From Devosia sp. (GTDB taxonomy: Bacteria; Pseudomonadota; Alphaproteobacteria; Rhizobiales; Devosiaceae), in contig JADJPS010000004.1 of the NCBI GenBank assembly GCA_016713105.1, positions 124,001 through 188,000 of the forward strand: a stretch of DNA of 64,000 nt, written 5' to 3'. Both the position numbers and the translations under genes were made by a program. Below, piece after piece: positions 52,263-61,088 of the stretch. The notes beneath the pieces were generated by a model, which worked only from the letters and a program-made list of their open reading frames with translations, searched no databases and was not told the DNA's origin. Position 1 is the stretch's first letter. Each line of letters opens with the position of its first letter.

Positions 52263-53330
52263 TCAGTCCGCCACCATCCAGCGGTTACGCCCGGCGTGCT
52301 TGGCCCGGTAGAGCGCCGAGTCCGCCCGTTCGAACAGGCTGGTGAAGCTGTCGCTGGCCCGGAATACCGCGAGGCCGAGCGACACGGTGACATTGCCGAC
52401 CACTGCGTCGCCCATGCAGCGGGCGAGGTCGATGTCGGCGACCGATCGGCGCAGGCGCTCCGCCGTGCCCTCGAGCTTGGCGCCGTGGGTGTCGTGCACG
52501 ATGGCTGCATATTCGTCGCCGCCGATGCGGAACACCTTCTCACCCGAACGTACCGACGAGGTCAGTGCCCGCCCGACTTCGCGCAAGAGGCAGTCTCCCG
52601 CCTGGTGGCCATAGGTGTCGTTGAGGACCTTGAACCGGTCGATGTCGACAAGCACCAGGGTGAAGCCGTCCCCGCCCTTGTGCGCCTCGTCTACTGTGGA
52701 CAGCAGCACGTCCTCGGCCCCCAGCCGGTTCGGCAGTCCCGTCACCGGATCGAGCTGCGAGTCTCGCGCCGCCTGCGCCAGTTGCTCTCGCGTCGCTGCC
52801 AGCTCGGCCCGCGCCGCGGCGAGCGCCGACCGCAGCAGGCCTTTGGCCCGGATCAGCGTGTCGTGCTGGGCTGCGGCGCTGCGCACCACATCACGCAGGG
52901 TCCCCCGGCTGCCGGCGGGGTCGCGTAGCGCCCGCTGTGTCGCCAGGAGCGCCTCGCGGTGGCCGCCAGCCGAAGTGCTCGCCGCGTCGATGCTGGTGCC
53001 CAGCCGGTCGAGCTGCACGGCGGGTTCTTCCGCCAGCCTGAGGCTGGCTGCGCTCGCGCCGGTGCCGGGAACGGCCTCCAGCAGCACCTGTCCCAGGGGG
53101 CGGCCGGTACGCTCGCTCTGTCGCATCGCGCCATCGACGACCGCGCTCGTCACTTGACTCACTCCCAGGGCGTGCTCGAACAGCAGGCCATAGACCGGTG
53201 GCGTCGGCGGGATCAGCTCGCGCTCGAGCAGGTCCAGCACATCGCCAGAAATGCTCTGTGCGATTTGCAGGGTGGGGTCGGCCGATCCCGTCTTCCGAGC
53301 CGCTGAGGAGTGAGGCACTTTTCTTCGCAT
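52263..53330 (-). CDS. Diguanylate cyclase (GGDEF domain)
   Basis: A 355-residue soluble protein with an N-terminal helical region of about 190 residues, including a long coiled coil (LLRSALAAARAELAATREQ), and a C-terminal GGDEF domain (LDPVTGLPNRL, VDIDRFKVLNDTYGHQAGD, FRIGGDEYAAIV). The signature is GGDEY, a tolerated variant. The usual inhibitory RxxD five residues upstream is absent. It should make c-di-GMP. ATG at 53330; a TTG at 53348 with GGAG nearby is also possible. Divergent from an HD-GYP gene across 219 bases. Confidence 0.9.
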   Translation of the reverse strand: MRRKVPHSSAARKTGSADPTLQIAQSISGDVLDLLERELIPPTPPVYGLLFEHALGVSQVTSAVVDGAMRQSERTGRPLGQVLLEAVPGTGASAASLRLAEEPAVQLDRLGTSIDAASTSAGGHREALLATQRALRDPAGSRGTLRDVVRSAAAQHDTLIRAKGLLRSALAAARAELAATREQLAQAARDSQLDPVTGLPNRLGAEDVLLSTVDEAHKGGDGFTLVLVDIDRFKVLNDTYGHQAGDCLLREVGRALTSSVRSGEKVFRIGGDEYAAIVHDTHGAKLEGTAERLRRSVADIDLARCMGDAVVGNVTVSLGLAVFRASDSFTSLFERADSALYRAKHAGRNRWMVAD

Positions 53331-53549
53331 CCTGAGGGCGATATTCAACGTCTCCAGCCTGCCTCACGCAGGTTAATGGACCACCAAGACCGCGCCTAAG
53401 CATCGACGATTGCGAACGTTTCTCGTCTGGCAGGTGCGCAGGCGCGACGGGTCGCCCGCCTCGCTCCGGCTGGATTTACCCCTCATTAAGTCCGTGATCG
53501 TACTTTGTCGGAATTCAGACAAGACTAGATCAATAACAAGAAAAGTAGA

Positions 53550-54713
53550 TTGAGTTCTTTCAGCCCGTCCGTCGCTGCGAACGCAGCAGAGCCGTTCCTG
53601 GTTGTTTTCGATCCGTCGCGCGTGGAACAGGCCCGACAGCTGGCGCATTGTCTGGCGCTGCCAAGTCGCTGCGTGCTCGAGCTCGGGGCCGGCGAATTGT
53701 CGGCGGTACGGCGCCTTCTTGTTGACATCGACCTGACCGACGACTGCTCGCTCGATCGTTTCCGCTCCGCCATGGGGACTCCACCCGCAGCGAGGATCTG
53801 GCTCTTCGTCGTGGCCCGCTCCGATGCGCGCCATCGGACCCAGACCCAGGCCAACGCGCTGTTTGCGAGTCGCAACATTTTGCGCAGCGAGGCCGAGCCG
53901 TTGCTGCTTGGCCTGATGTCGCTGGCCGCACGACGCCCCTTGAACAGTACCCGGATCGCTGCACTGCGCGCCGCGCCCGGCGGTGAGTCCGTTCACGCCG
54001 CTGGCGAGGAACTGGCGACGTTGTTCGACAGCTTTTCCGAGGCGCGGCCGTTCTCGCTGCAAACGGTGAGTGCGGTCGGTGCCAAGATCATCGGCGGCGT
54101 CGCCGAAACCGGCGCCGGCAACTGGCTGGATACCGTGCGCGGCCATCACGAGGGCACGTTTCAGCACTGTCTGCTCGTTGCCGGCGTCGCCGCGGCTTAC
54201 GCCGCGCGGCACCTGCGGGGGACCCGCATGGCAACGCGCCTCACCGATGCAGCGCTGCTGCACGACATCGGCAAGGCGCAGGTGCCCATGCATGTGCTCG
54301 ACAAGCCCGGCCGCCTCGACGAGAGCGAAATGGACCTTATCCGCACACATCCCCGCGCTGCCGTCGACTACCTTGCCGGTACGCCCGGAATCGAGCCCGA
54401 AGTGCTCGATGCGGTCCTGCATCACCACGAGGCGCTGGACGGCAGTGGCTATCCCGACGGAATCGCAGGCAGCCGCGTCACCCCGCTGACCCGCATCCTC
54501 ACCGTCTGCGATATCTTTGCGGCTCTCGTCGAAAGGCGGGCCTATAAGCCGCCGCTGTCCGACGAGGACGCCATCGCCATCCTGGTCGACAAGGCGCTCG
54601 ACGGGAAGGTGGACTACATCCGGGTGCGCAGCCTCGCTGACGTCTTCGGCATGACCCTGCCGGCCACGCTCGACGAGGTTCGCGCCAACATGGAGCAGGT
54701 CGGCGTCGCCTGA
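53550..54713 (+). CDS. HD-GYP domain phosphodiesterase
   Basis: A 387-residue soluble protein. The first 170 residues match no family I recognise. The C-terminal HD-GYP domain has metal and catalytic residues in GTFQHCLLVAGVAA, ALLHDIGKAQVPM, IRTHPRAAVDY, HHHEALDGSGYPDGI and LTVCDIFAALVERRAY. Such enzymes degrade c-di-GMP to pGpG or GMP. TTG at 53550 is the start by frame, preceded by an A-rich stretch but no clear ribosome site. It faces the diguanylate cyclase, so synthesis and breakdown could share one control region. Confidence 0.87.
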   Translation: MSSFSPSVAANAAEPFLVVFDPSRVEQARQLAHCLALPSRCVLELGAGELSAVRRLLVDIDLTDDCSLDRFRSAMGTPPAARIWLFVVARSDARHRTQTQANALFASRNILRSEAEPLLLGLMSLAARRPLNSTRIAALRAAPGGESVHAAGEELATLFDSFSEARPFSLQTVSAVGAKIIGGVAETGAGNWLDTVRGHHEGTFQHCLLVAGVAAAYAARHLRGTRMATRLTDAALLHDIGKAQVPMHVLDKPGRLDESEMDLIRTHPRAAVDYLAGTPGIEPEVLDAVLHHHEALDGSGYPDGIAGSRVTPLTRILTVCDIFAALVERRAYKPPLSDEDAIAILVDKALDGKVDYIRVRSLADVFGMTLPATLDEVRANMEQVGVA

Positions 54714-54744
54714 CCGCGTCGCCGCGAGCGCCTCTCGGTCGCGG

Positions 54745-55716
54745 TCAGCGCTGCTCGGCTCCCGCATCGCGGCCGCGCCAGATCATGTAGACGTTGGCGC
54801 GCGAATAGTGGCTGCCGGGTCGGATCGCCGGCTGATGCTCGAAGCCGCTCGTCTCGTAGAGCCGGATCGCCGTCTGAAGCCTGGTGTTGGTTTCGAGGAA
54901 CAGCACCGAGCCCCCGAGCCGCTCGAACTCGGCAGTCGCCGCCTCCATCAGCGCACGGCCGATGCCAAGTCCCTGTGCCGAGGGGTCGACCGCCATCTTG
55001 GTCAGTTCGTACTCGCCGGCGCCCGCAGGCATCAGCCCGCAGGTGCCGACCGGAGCGTCTTCTAGCAGCGCAAAGAATACCGCCCCTCCCCGATCGAGTA
55101 TTGTGCGCTCGGGGTCAGTCAGCACCTCGACGTCGCCGGGTTCGAGCTCGAAATAGCGCTCCAGCCATGCGGCGTTGAGGCGGTAGAAGTGGTCGCGCAG
55201 CTCCGGGCGGAACGGCACGATCCGCACCGACTGCCGGCGGTACCGTTGCTGCCGGTCCGACACCTCCTCGGCGAGCCCCGGCCGCGCCACCAGCGCCAGC
55301 CCGTCGAGCGTCCGCTGCCCGTCGAGCCCGGCCGCCCGAACCCTTTGCTCCAGCGCCTCCTGCATCGCCCGCCAGATCGGCTTGGCCTCCCGCAGCATCG
55401 TCTCGGCCTGTGTCGTCAAGGCCAGCCGCCGTGTGCGCCGGTCGCCCGCATCGCTCGACGTGCTCACCCAGCCCTCGCGCACCAGCCGGTTGGTCAGCTG
55501 GCTGATCGCCGAATGCGTCTGGCCCACCGCCGCGGCGATCTCGCCCACCGTCGTCGGCCCCCGGTCGTGCAGCAGCCGGAGCACGGGGAACCACCGCCCC
55601 TGCAGCGGGATGCCGGACTGCGCGTAGGCTGCGTCCGCCATCGCATAGAGCTGGTCGCTGATCGCCTTCAGCTGGCTGCCCAGCGACAGCACGCCCATCT
55701 CGCCAAGGAATCTCAT
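54745..55716 (-). CDS. MarR-GNAT fusion: regulator with acetyltransferase domain
   Basis: A 323-residue two-domain protein. Residues about 1-150 form a MarR-type winged helix (GEIAAAVGQTHSAISQLTNR, REGWVSTSSDAGDRRTRRLA). Residues about 165-315 are a GNAT domain, with VDPSAQGLGIGRALMEAAT as the acetyl-CoA loop and LFLETNTRLQTAIRLYETSGF at the end. Such fusions are a known family, but ligand and acetyl acceptor are unknown. ATG at 55716 is used; another ATG at 55728 is possible. An 18-bp palindrome lies 17 bases upstream and suggests autoregulation. Confidence 0.9.
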   Translation of the reverse strand: MRFLGEMGVLSLGSQLKAISDQLYAMADAAYAQSGIPLQGRWFPVLRLLHDRGPTTVGEIAAAVGQTHSAISQLTNRLVREGWVSTSSDAGDRRTRRLALTTQAETMLREAKPIWRAMQEALEQRVRAAGLDGQRTLDGLALVARPGLAEEVSDRQQRYRRQSVRIVPFRPELRDHFYRLNAAWLERYFELEPGDVEVLTDPERTILDRGGAVFFALLEDAPVGTCGLMPAGAGEYELTKMAVDPSAQGLGIGRALMEAATAEFERLGGSVLFLETNTRLQTAIRLYETSGFEHQPAIRPGSHYSRANVYMIWRGRDAGAEQR

Positions 55717-55733
55717 CGCGCACCGCATGCATT

Positions 55734-55751
55734 TATGTAAGAACTTACATA
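55734..55751. promoter_or_regulatory. Palindromic operator candidate before the MarR-GNAT gene
   Basis: TATGTAAG and CTTACATA form a perfect 8-bp inverted repeat around AA. It is AT-rich in GC-rich surroundings and sits in the gap between the MarR-GNAT gene and the downstream end of the RibD-type gene. Size and symmetry suit a MarR dimer, so autoregulation is a reasonable inference. Confidence 0.7.
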
Positions 55752-55784
55752 TCTGCGCTCACTCGCATCGATGTCAAGCCGGAG

Positions 55785-56414
55785 CTAGTCCGATTGCGCC
55801 TCCGCCAGCATGTAGTCTGGCGCGTAGACCGCCAGCACCTTGCCCGACCCCGGCCAACTCTCCGACCGCACCAGCCGCAGCGGCACTTCCGGGCGCTTGG
55901 CAAACAGCGGCACGCCTGTTCCGCCCACGATCGGGAAGAGCGTGACGTGCACCTCGTCCACCAGCCACTTGCCGAGCAGGTCCTGCCACAGCAGCCGGCT
56001 GAGCAGGACCAGGATATCGCCGCCGCCCTCCTGCTTCAGCGCCGCGATGCGCCTGGCCGCGTCGTCGCGCGGGATCACCTCGGTATTCGCCCACGGCGCC
56101 AGCTCTTGCGGCTCCAGCTTGTCCGAGATCACCAGCTTGGGCCGCTCGGCGATCAGGTCCGCGAAGGCGCGCCGCACCGGCGTCACGTCTGCACGGCCCC
56201 GCATTCCGGTCCAGTACTGCTTGTTGCCCAGGAAAGCCTTGCGGCTCAGCAGCAGGTAATCTGCCGCCTCGAGCCGAGCGAGGTTGTAGTCATCAAAGCT
56301 GGGGTCCGCGTGGTAGTCTGGATGGAAGTACCGGAACAGGGGGCCGATATCGCCCTCCGGGCCGTCGAACAGCCCGTCCAGCGTCGCAAAATTGCTCACC
56401 ACCAGCTTGCGCAT
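55785..56414 (-). CDS. Dihydrofolate reductase family protein (RibD C-terminal domain)
   Basis: A 209-residue protein of the RibD-C/DHFR-like fold. Signs are MRKLVVSNFATLDGLFDGPE at the start, LEAADYLLLSRKAFLGN, EGGGDILVLLSRLLWQDLL and DEVHVTLFPIVGGTGVPLF. These stand-alone proteins are often called dihydrofolate reductase family proteins; most have no known activity, though an NADPH-dependent reductase is likely. GGGAGAA precedes the ATG at 56414. It ends 50 bp before the MarR-GNAT operator. Confidence 0.9.
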   Translation of the reverse strand: MRKLVVSNFATLDGLFDGPEGDIGPLFRYFHPDYHADPSFDDYNLARLEAADYLLLSRKAFLGNKQYWTGMRGRADVTPVRRAFADLIAERPKLVISDKLEPQELAPWANTEVIPRDDAARRIAALKQEGGGDILVLLSRLLWQDLLGKWLVDEVHVTLFPIVGGTGVPLFAKRPEVPLRLVRSESWPGSGKVLAVYAPDYMLAEAQSD

Positions 56415-56614
56415 CCCGTCTTCTCCCGAGCACCGGACCCTATCACCAGAATCGATCGGCCCCATTCAGAAACGGTTCGACCCGAGACGCTGGCGGGCCT
56501 GGGGCTCCGTGCCTTGCAGCGATAGCCATCACGGCAATTGATCGCTCCCATCGTCAAAATCGGTTCGACGCGGCTCTCCGGCCCGCCTATAGCGTGCACA
56601 AACGGAGAACATGG

Positions 56615-57505
56615 ATGCCGCTGCGCTACTGGATCCTCATCATCTCGCTCGGTGCTGTATGGGGCGGCTCGTTCTTCTTCAACGCCATCCTGATCCGCGA
56701 GTTGAGCCCGCTCTGGGTCTCGGCGGGACGTGTCAGCATCGGCGCGGTGATCTGCTGGGTCTACTTCGTCGCGACGCGCCGCACCCTGCCCCGCGACCCG
56801 GCGCTCCATGCGCAGCTTTTCGCCCTGGGGCTGATGAACTACGCCATCCCGTTCGCGCTCTTCCCCTTTGCCGAGCAGCACCTGCCGAGCGGCATCGTCG
56901 GGGTCATCAACGGACTGACGCCGATGACGACTGTGATCGTCAGCCAGCTCTGGGTCGGCGGCGAGAAGGCGACCTTCGGCAAGACCCTCGGCGTGCTGGT
57001 CGGCTTTGCCGGGGCGGCACTGCTCGCCTCGCCCTCCTTCGGCTCCGGCGCCGCGGGACAGGTTCTCGCCTACCTGGCGGCGCTGCTCGCCACCTGCTGC
57101 TATGCGGTGACCCTCAACTACGCCCGCCGCTTCAAGGGCCTCGATCCGGCGACCATCGCTGCCTGCTCGCTGACCGGCGCAGCCCTCGCCTCGGTGCCCA
57201 CCGCCTTCGCCTTCGACGGGATGCCGGTGGTCACATTGCCCGAAACCTGGGCGGCGCTGTTCGCCATCGGCATCTTCTCGACCAGCTTCAGCTTCCTGCT
57301 GGTCTACTGGCTGCTGCCGCGCGTCGGGGCGACCAACCTGTCGCTCAACACCTTCATCACCCCGATCTCGGCGCTGCTGCTCGGCGCCCTCGTCCTGCAC
57401 GAAGCGCTGGCGCCGGTGCATTTCATCGGCATCGCGGTGATCTTCTCCGGCCTCGTGTTCATCGACGGCCGGCTGCTGGCGCGGTTCAGGCGGGCTTCCG
57501 CCTGA
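56615..57505 (+). CDS. DMT superfamily transporter (two EamA domains)
   Basis: A 296-residue inner-membrane protein with ten helices in two EamA halves (LGAVWGGSFFFNAILIRELS in the first, YAVTLNYARRFKGLDPATIA opening the second). Families of this type export amino acids or metabolites, but the substrate is unknown. ATG at 56615 (MPLRYWILIIS) with GGAG upstream; an ATG four bases earlier is out of frame. Converges with the DUF1330 gene: stop codons are adjacent. Confidence 0.92.
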   Translation: MPLRYWILIISLGAVWGGSFFFNAILIRELSPLWVSAGRVSIGAVICWVYFVATRRTLPRDPALHAQLFALGLMNYAIPFALFPFAEQHLPSGIVGVINGLTPMTTVIVSQLWVGGEKATFGKTLGVLVGFAGAALLASPSFGSGAAGQVLAYLAALLATCCYAVTLNYARRFKGLDPATIAACSLTGAALASVPTAFAFDGMPVVTLPETWAALFAIGIFSTSFSFLLVYWLLPRVGATNLSLNTFITPISALLLGALVLHEALAPVHFIGIAVIFSGLVFIDGRLLARFRRASA

Positions 57506-57799
57506 TCAGCCGTCGAAGCCCTCGACGATGACGAAGTCGGCGACGCTCGCGGCCAGCCGCTCCTGCATGCCCCGCTGGTAGTCCGCCGACTCGTATACCC
57601 GGACGGCGTGGGCGTAACTGGGGAACTCCACCACCACGGTACGGGGCAGCGCACTGCCCTCGACCACCTGCTGCTGTCCGCCGCGGATCACGAACCGCCC
57701 CTCGTTGGCCGCAAGGAACGGTCGCACGAAGGCCTGGTAGAGCTTGTACGTCTCGGGGTCGCTCACCTCGATGTGAACCACCCAGTAGCCCTTCGCCAT
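57506..57799 (-). CDS. DUF1330 family protein
   Basis: A 97-residue protein of DUF1330, a dimeric ferredoxin-like fold. Features are MAKGYWVVHIEVSDPETYKL, GRFVIRGGQQQVVEG and VVVEFPSYAHAVRVYESADY. Function unknown in general. ATG at 57799. It starts three bases downstream of the gatB stop, so it is likely read with it. Confidence 0.92.
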   Translation of the reverse strand: MAKGYWVVHIEVSDPETYKLYQAFVRPFLAANEGRFVIRGGQQQVVEGSALPRTVVVEFPSYAHAVRVYESADYQRGMQERLAASVADFVIVEGFDG

Positions 57800-57802
57800 G
57801 GC

Positions 57803-59302
57803 CTATTCCAATCCCAGCTTCCGCTTCAAAATCTCGTTCAGCGCCTGCGGGTTGGCCTTGCCGCCCGATGCCTTCATCGCCTGGCCCACGAACCAGCCGA
57901 GCATGGTCGGCTTGGCCTTCACCGCCGCCACCTGCCCCGGGTTCGCCGTGATGATCTCGTCGATCACCTTCTCGATGGCGCCGAGGTCAGTCACCTGCCT
58001 CATGCCGCGCCGCTCGACGATCTCGGCCGGTTCGCCCTCGGGCTCCTCGGCGATGATGATCTGGAGGAGGTCCTTGGCGCCCTTGGACGAGATCGTCCCG
58101 GCCGCCACGAGGTCGACGATGCCGGCGATCTGCCCCGGCTTGATGTGCGTCTCGAACGCCGACAGACCCTGGGAATTGGCATAGGCGGCGATGTCGCCGG
58201 TGACGAGATTGGCCACCGCCTTGCCGTCGCGCCTGCCGCCGCCGAACTGCACCGCGCTCTCGTAGTAGTCCGCCGTCTCGCGCTCCAGCGTCAGCACCAT
58301 CGCGTCATACGGGGTCACCCCGTACTCCGTGATGAAGCGCGCCTGCTTGTCGTCCGGCAGTTCCGGCAGGTGCTGCGCCAGGGCGTCGATGAACGCCTGG
58401 TCGAATTCGAGCGGCAAGAGGTCCGGATCGGGGAAATAGCGGTAGTCGTGCGCCTCCTCCTTCGATCGCATCGACCGGGTCTCGCCGGTCTTGGGATCGT
58501 AGAGCCGCGTCTCCTGGTCCACCGTGCCGCCATCCTCGAGGATGTCGATCTGCCGCCGCGCCTCGAACTCGATCGCCTGGCCGGCAAACCGGATCGAGTT
58601 GACGTTCTTGATTTCGCAGCGCGTGCCGAACGCGCCGCCAGGCTTCCTGACCGAGACATTGATGTCGGCACGCATCGAGCCCTGCTCCATGTTGCCGTCG
58701 CAGGTGCCGAGGTAGCGCAGGATCGTCCGCAGCTTGCTCAGATACGCCTTGGCCTCGTCGGAGTTCCGGAGGTCCGGTTTCGATACGATCTCCATCAGCG
58801 CCACGCCCGAGCGGTTGAGATCGACGAAGCTCATATTGGGGTGCTGGTCGTGGATCGACTTGCCGGCATCCTGCTCGAGGTGCAGCCGCTCGATGCCGAT
58901 CTCGATGCGACCTTCGGGCATGTCGAGGAACACCGAGCCCTCGCCGACGATGGGATCCTTGAACTGGCTGATCTGGTAGCCCTGCGGCAGGTCCGGATAG
59001 AAGTAGTTCTTGCGGTCGAAGATCGAGCGCTTGTTGATCTGGGCCTTGAGCCCGAGCCCGGTCCGCACCGCCTGCCGCACGCACTCCTCGTTGATCACCG
59101 GCAGCATGCCGGGCATCGCCGCGTCGACGAAGCTGACATTGGCATTGGGGGGCGAACCGAACTCGGTCGAGGAGCCGGAAAACAGCTTGCTCTCCGAGGT
59201 CACCTGCGCATGCACTTCCATGCCGATGACTATCTCCCAGTCGCCGGTCGCGCCCTTGATGAAGCTCCTGGGGTTGGGAGTGCGGGTGTCGATGATGGTC
59301 AA
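57803..59302 (-). CDS. gatB: Asp-tRNA(Asn)/Glu-tRNA(Gln) amidotransferase subunit B
   Basis: Subunit of the GatCAB complex that amidates mischarged Glu-tRNA(Gln) or Asp-tRNA(Asn). The 499-residue protein shows the GatB core: WEIVIGMEVHAQVTSESKLF, RKNYFYPDLPQGYQISQF, VDLNRSGVALMEIVSKPD, the metal-site block GTRCEIKNVNSIRF and the C-terminal YqeY-like tail (MLGWFVGQAMKASGGKANPQ). The TTG at 59302 is the only fitting start, nine bases after AGGAA. gatA and gatC are not in the window. It follows the GNAT gene by five bases. Confidence 0.97.
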   Translation of the reverse strand: MTIIDTRTPNPRSFIKGATGDWEIVIGMEVHAQVTSESKLFSGSSTEFGSPPNANVSFVDAAMPGMLPVINEECVRQAVRTGLGLKAQINKRSIFDRKNYFYPDLPQGYQISQFKDPIVGEGSVFLDMPEGRIEIGIERLHLEQDAGKSIHDQHPNMSFVDLNRSGVALMEIVSKPDLRNSDEAKAYLSKLRTILRYLGTCDGNMEQGSMRADINVSVRKPGGAFGTRCEIKNVNSIRFAGQAIEFEARRQIDILEDGGTVDQETRLYDPKTGETRSMRSKEEAHDYRYFPDPDLLPLEFDQAFIDALAQHLPELPDDKQARFITEYGVTPYDAMVLTLERETADYYESAVQFGGGRRDGKAVANLVTGDIAAYANSQGLSAFETHIKPGQIAGIVDLVAAGTISSKGAKDLLQIIIAEEPEGEPAEIVERRGMRQVTDLGAIEKVIDEIITANPGQVAAVKAKPTMLGWFVGQAMKASGGKANPQALNEILKRKLGLE

Positions 59303-59307
59303 GTCGG

Positions 59308-59835
59308 CTATTCCTGTTCCTTGTCGGTCACGGGACCGCGATAGGGGCTCAGGCTCTTTTCGAGCCGGATGCTGGTCTGCGGGTCATGGCCGCCCGGCCC
59401 CTCCCGCTTCAGCACCAGGATGCGATAGCCCAGGTGCTGGTAGAAGTTAACCGCCCGTACATTGTCACTCAGGGTGTCGAGCTGCACGTGGTCGGCTCCC
59501 GCCAGTTCGAGAAACGACTCCATGCGCCTGAGCAGCAACGTGCCGATGCCCTGGTTCTGCAGCACCGGCGTGACGAACAGGTACGGGATGTACGCCCGTG
59601 CCCTCGCCCGCGCGCACCAGCCCACCGCCATGCCATCGAGCTCGGCGACGATGGTCCGGTCGAGCAGCTCGTGCACCGCTGCCCCCAGCCGCCGTCGCTC
59701 GATCTGCCGGCTTGCCGCCTCGCCACTGAGAAACGGCCTCAGGTCGCGGTCCCAGGCGAGGTAGCCGATCTCCGCCAGCCGCTCGGCCTCGCTCGCCACG
59801 GCCTTGCGCATCAGCACTTCCGATGTTGTCGTCAT
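59308..59835 (-). CDS. GNAT family N-acetyltransferase
   Basis: A 175-residue single-domain acetyltransferase. The acetyl-CoA loop is VLQNQGIGTLLLRRMESF, preceded by IPYLFVTPVLQ and followed by LDTLSDNVRAVNFYQHLGYR. Acceptor unknown. ATG at 59835. It sits between chorismate mutase and gatB on the same strand, with short gaps (30 and 5 bp), so the four genes through DUF1330 may form one transcription unit. Confidence 0.9.
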   Translation of the reverse strand: MTTTSEVLMRKAVASEAERLAEIGYLAWDRDLRPFLSGEAASRQIERRRLGAAVHELLDRTIVAELDGMAVGWCARARARAYIPYLFVTPVLQNQGIGTLLLRRMESFLELAGADHVQLDTLSDNVRAVNFYQHLGYRILVLKREGPGGHDPQTSIRLEKSLSPYRGPVTDKEQE

Positions 59836-59865
59836 GGCTGTGCACTCCTCCGCCGGGGCGAGTGG

Positions 59866-60210
59866 CTATCCCTGGCGCTTGCGCGCGGCGATTATGCCCT
59901 TTTCGTAGTTCACGTTCCAGTTGATCAGCGTGCGCCAGATCAATTCGGCCTGGTCCTCGTCGAGATCCAGTTCCTCGGCCCGGCCGCGCTGCTTGCTGAT
60001 GATCGCCTCGATGCGGGTCGGATCGTAGGCCTCGTGCGGGTCGGTCTTGATCTCGGCCATGCGCGTCACATAGCGATGGCGCTCGGCGAGCAGCATCAGC
60101 AGCCCCTGGTCGATGCGGTCGATCTCGGCGCGCACGTCATCCTTGGTCATGCAGTCGGCGGGGGGCTTGGTCACGTCGGTCTGGGCTCCAGTGCTGCTGC
60201 TGGTGTGCAC
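59866..60210 (-). CDS. Chorismate mutase (AroQ class)
   Basis: Converts chorismate to prephenate for Phe and Tyr synthesis. The 114-residue helical protein shows the AroQ pattern: VRAEIDRIDQGLLMLLAERH with the Arg and Asp of helix 1, the Lys region RYVTRMAEIKTDPHEAYDPT and IWRTLINWNVNYEKGI. The GTG at 60210 is set by GGAGAG five bases upstream; it adds about 20 residues before MTKDDV. It is divergent from the exported-protein gene downstream and upstream of the GNAT gene. Confidence 0.92.
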   Translation of the reverse strand: MHTSSSTGAQTDVTKPPADCMTKDDVRAEIDRIDQGLLMLLAERHRYVTRMAEIKTDPHEAYDPTRIEAIISKQRGRAEELDLDEDQAELIWRTLINWNVNYEKGIIAARKRQG

Positions 60211-60385
60211 GGACTCTCCGTCGAATTCAACCGTCGACAGTGATCGGCATGCGAAGCGGCCGGCACCTGCAACCCCGGCACCGTGCGCGGACCGGCAAGC
60301 TGCCGCCGCGGCCGCTTGACCTTCGTCAATACCCCGGCCGCACGATTGGGTCAGACTCACCATCTTGCCTCAGGAGGAGACGAAA

Positions 60386-60904
60386 ATGACCTCTGTCATC
60401 AGGTGGGCCCTTGTGGCGACGATGCTCGGCCTCACGACGTGTCCGGTTCCGGCGGCAACGCAGGTCGGCCCCATTGACACTGTTGCTGCCCCGAAGGTCG
60501 GGCCGCAGGTCCTTGTGGCCCAGCAATCGGCGCGGCCCGATCCGGTGATCTTCGACAATGGCAATATCTACACCGTCTACAACCAGCCCACTTCGGTGCC
60601 CGGTTTCTCGCTGGACCGGCGGACCCGCATCACTGCGATTACGACCTACCACTGGAACAACGGCAACGGAGCCCGGCCCGGCGCGATCGCGCTGATCGAT
60701 TCACGCGGACGCATCTACGGTCCGTGGGTGGCCACCGGCGCTCCCGGACAGGGCGGCGTTCGCGACGCCTACTGGACGGTGAGGCCGAACCTCAGCCTGC
60801 AGGCCGGCCGCTACACGGTGATCGATTCCGACATGTTCACCTGGTCGCACAACGAGGGCACCGGCGGCGCCGGCATCGTCCATATCGAGGGTCGCCAGAG
60901 GTAG
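60386..60904 (+). CDS. Exported protein of unknown function, possible beta-sandwich
   Basis: A 172-residue protein with AGGAGGAG upstream of the ATG and a signal peptide (WALVATMLGLTTCPVPAA). The mature part has alternating Tyr/Trp/Gly strands (TAITTYHWNNGNGARPG, DAYWTVRPNLSLQAGRYTVI, TWSHNEGTGGAGIVHIEG). It resembles secreted carbohydrate- or ice-binding-like beta sandwiches in style only; no family was recognised. A strong hairpin follows the stop. Confidence 0.8.
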   Translation: MTSVIRWALVATMLGLTTCPVPAATQVGPIDTVAAPKVGPQVLVAQQSARPDPVIFDNGNIYTVYNQPTSVPGFSLDRRTRITAITTYHWNNGNGARPGAIALIDSRGRIYGPWVATGAPGQGGVRDAYWTVRPNLSLQAGRYTVIDSDMFTWSHNEGTGGAGIVHIEGRQR

Positions 60905-60917
60905 TCGCCGGCTTCGT

Positions 60918-60958
60918 CGGCCCGACGAGGTCCCTTGTTCCCTCGCGGCGTCGGGCCG
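60918..60958. terminator. Hairpin after the 172-residue exported-protein gene
   Basis: CGGCCCGACG (60918-60927) pairs with CGTCGGGCCG (60949-60958), extended inside by AGG/CCT with a bulge. It lies 14 bases after the stop at 60904; only weak T content follows. Confidence 0.55.
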
Positions 60959-61088
60959 GTGTTGCGCAGAGTTCCCCGGCCTTCGCGCCCCGGCCGGGCG
61001 TTCTTGACCCACATCAACAGCGAGCATTGCCCAGGGGATCAGATTGAGCTGGCGCCCCACATGCGCGGGAGACCGCTCAGGAGACAAC

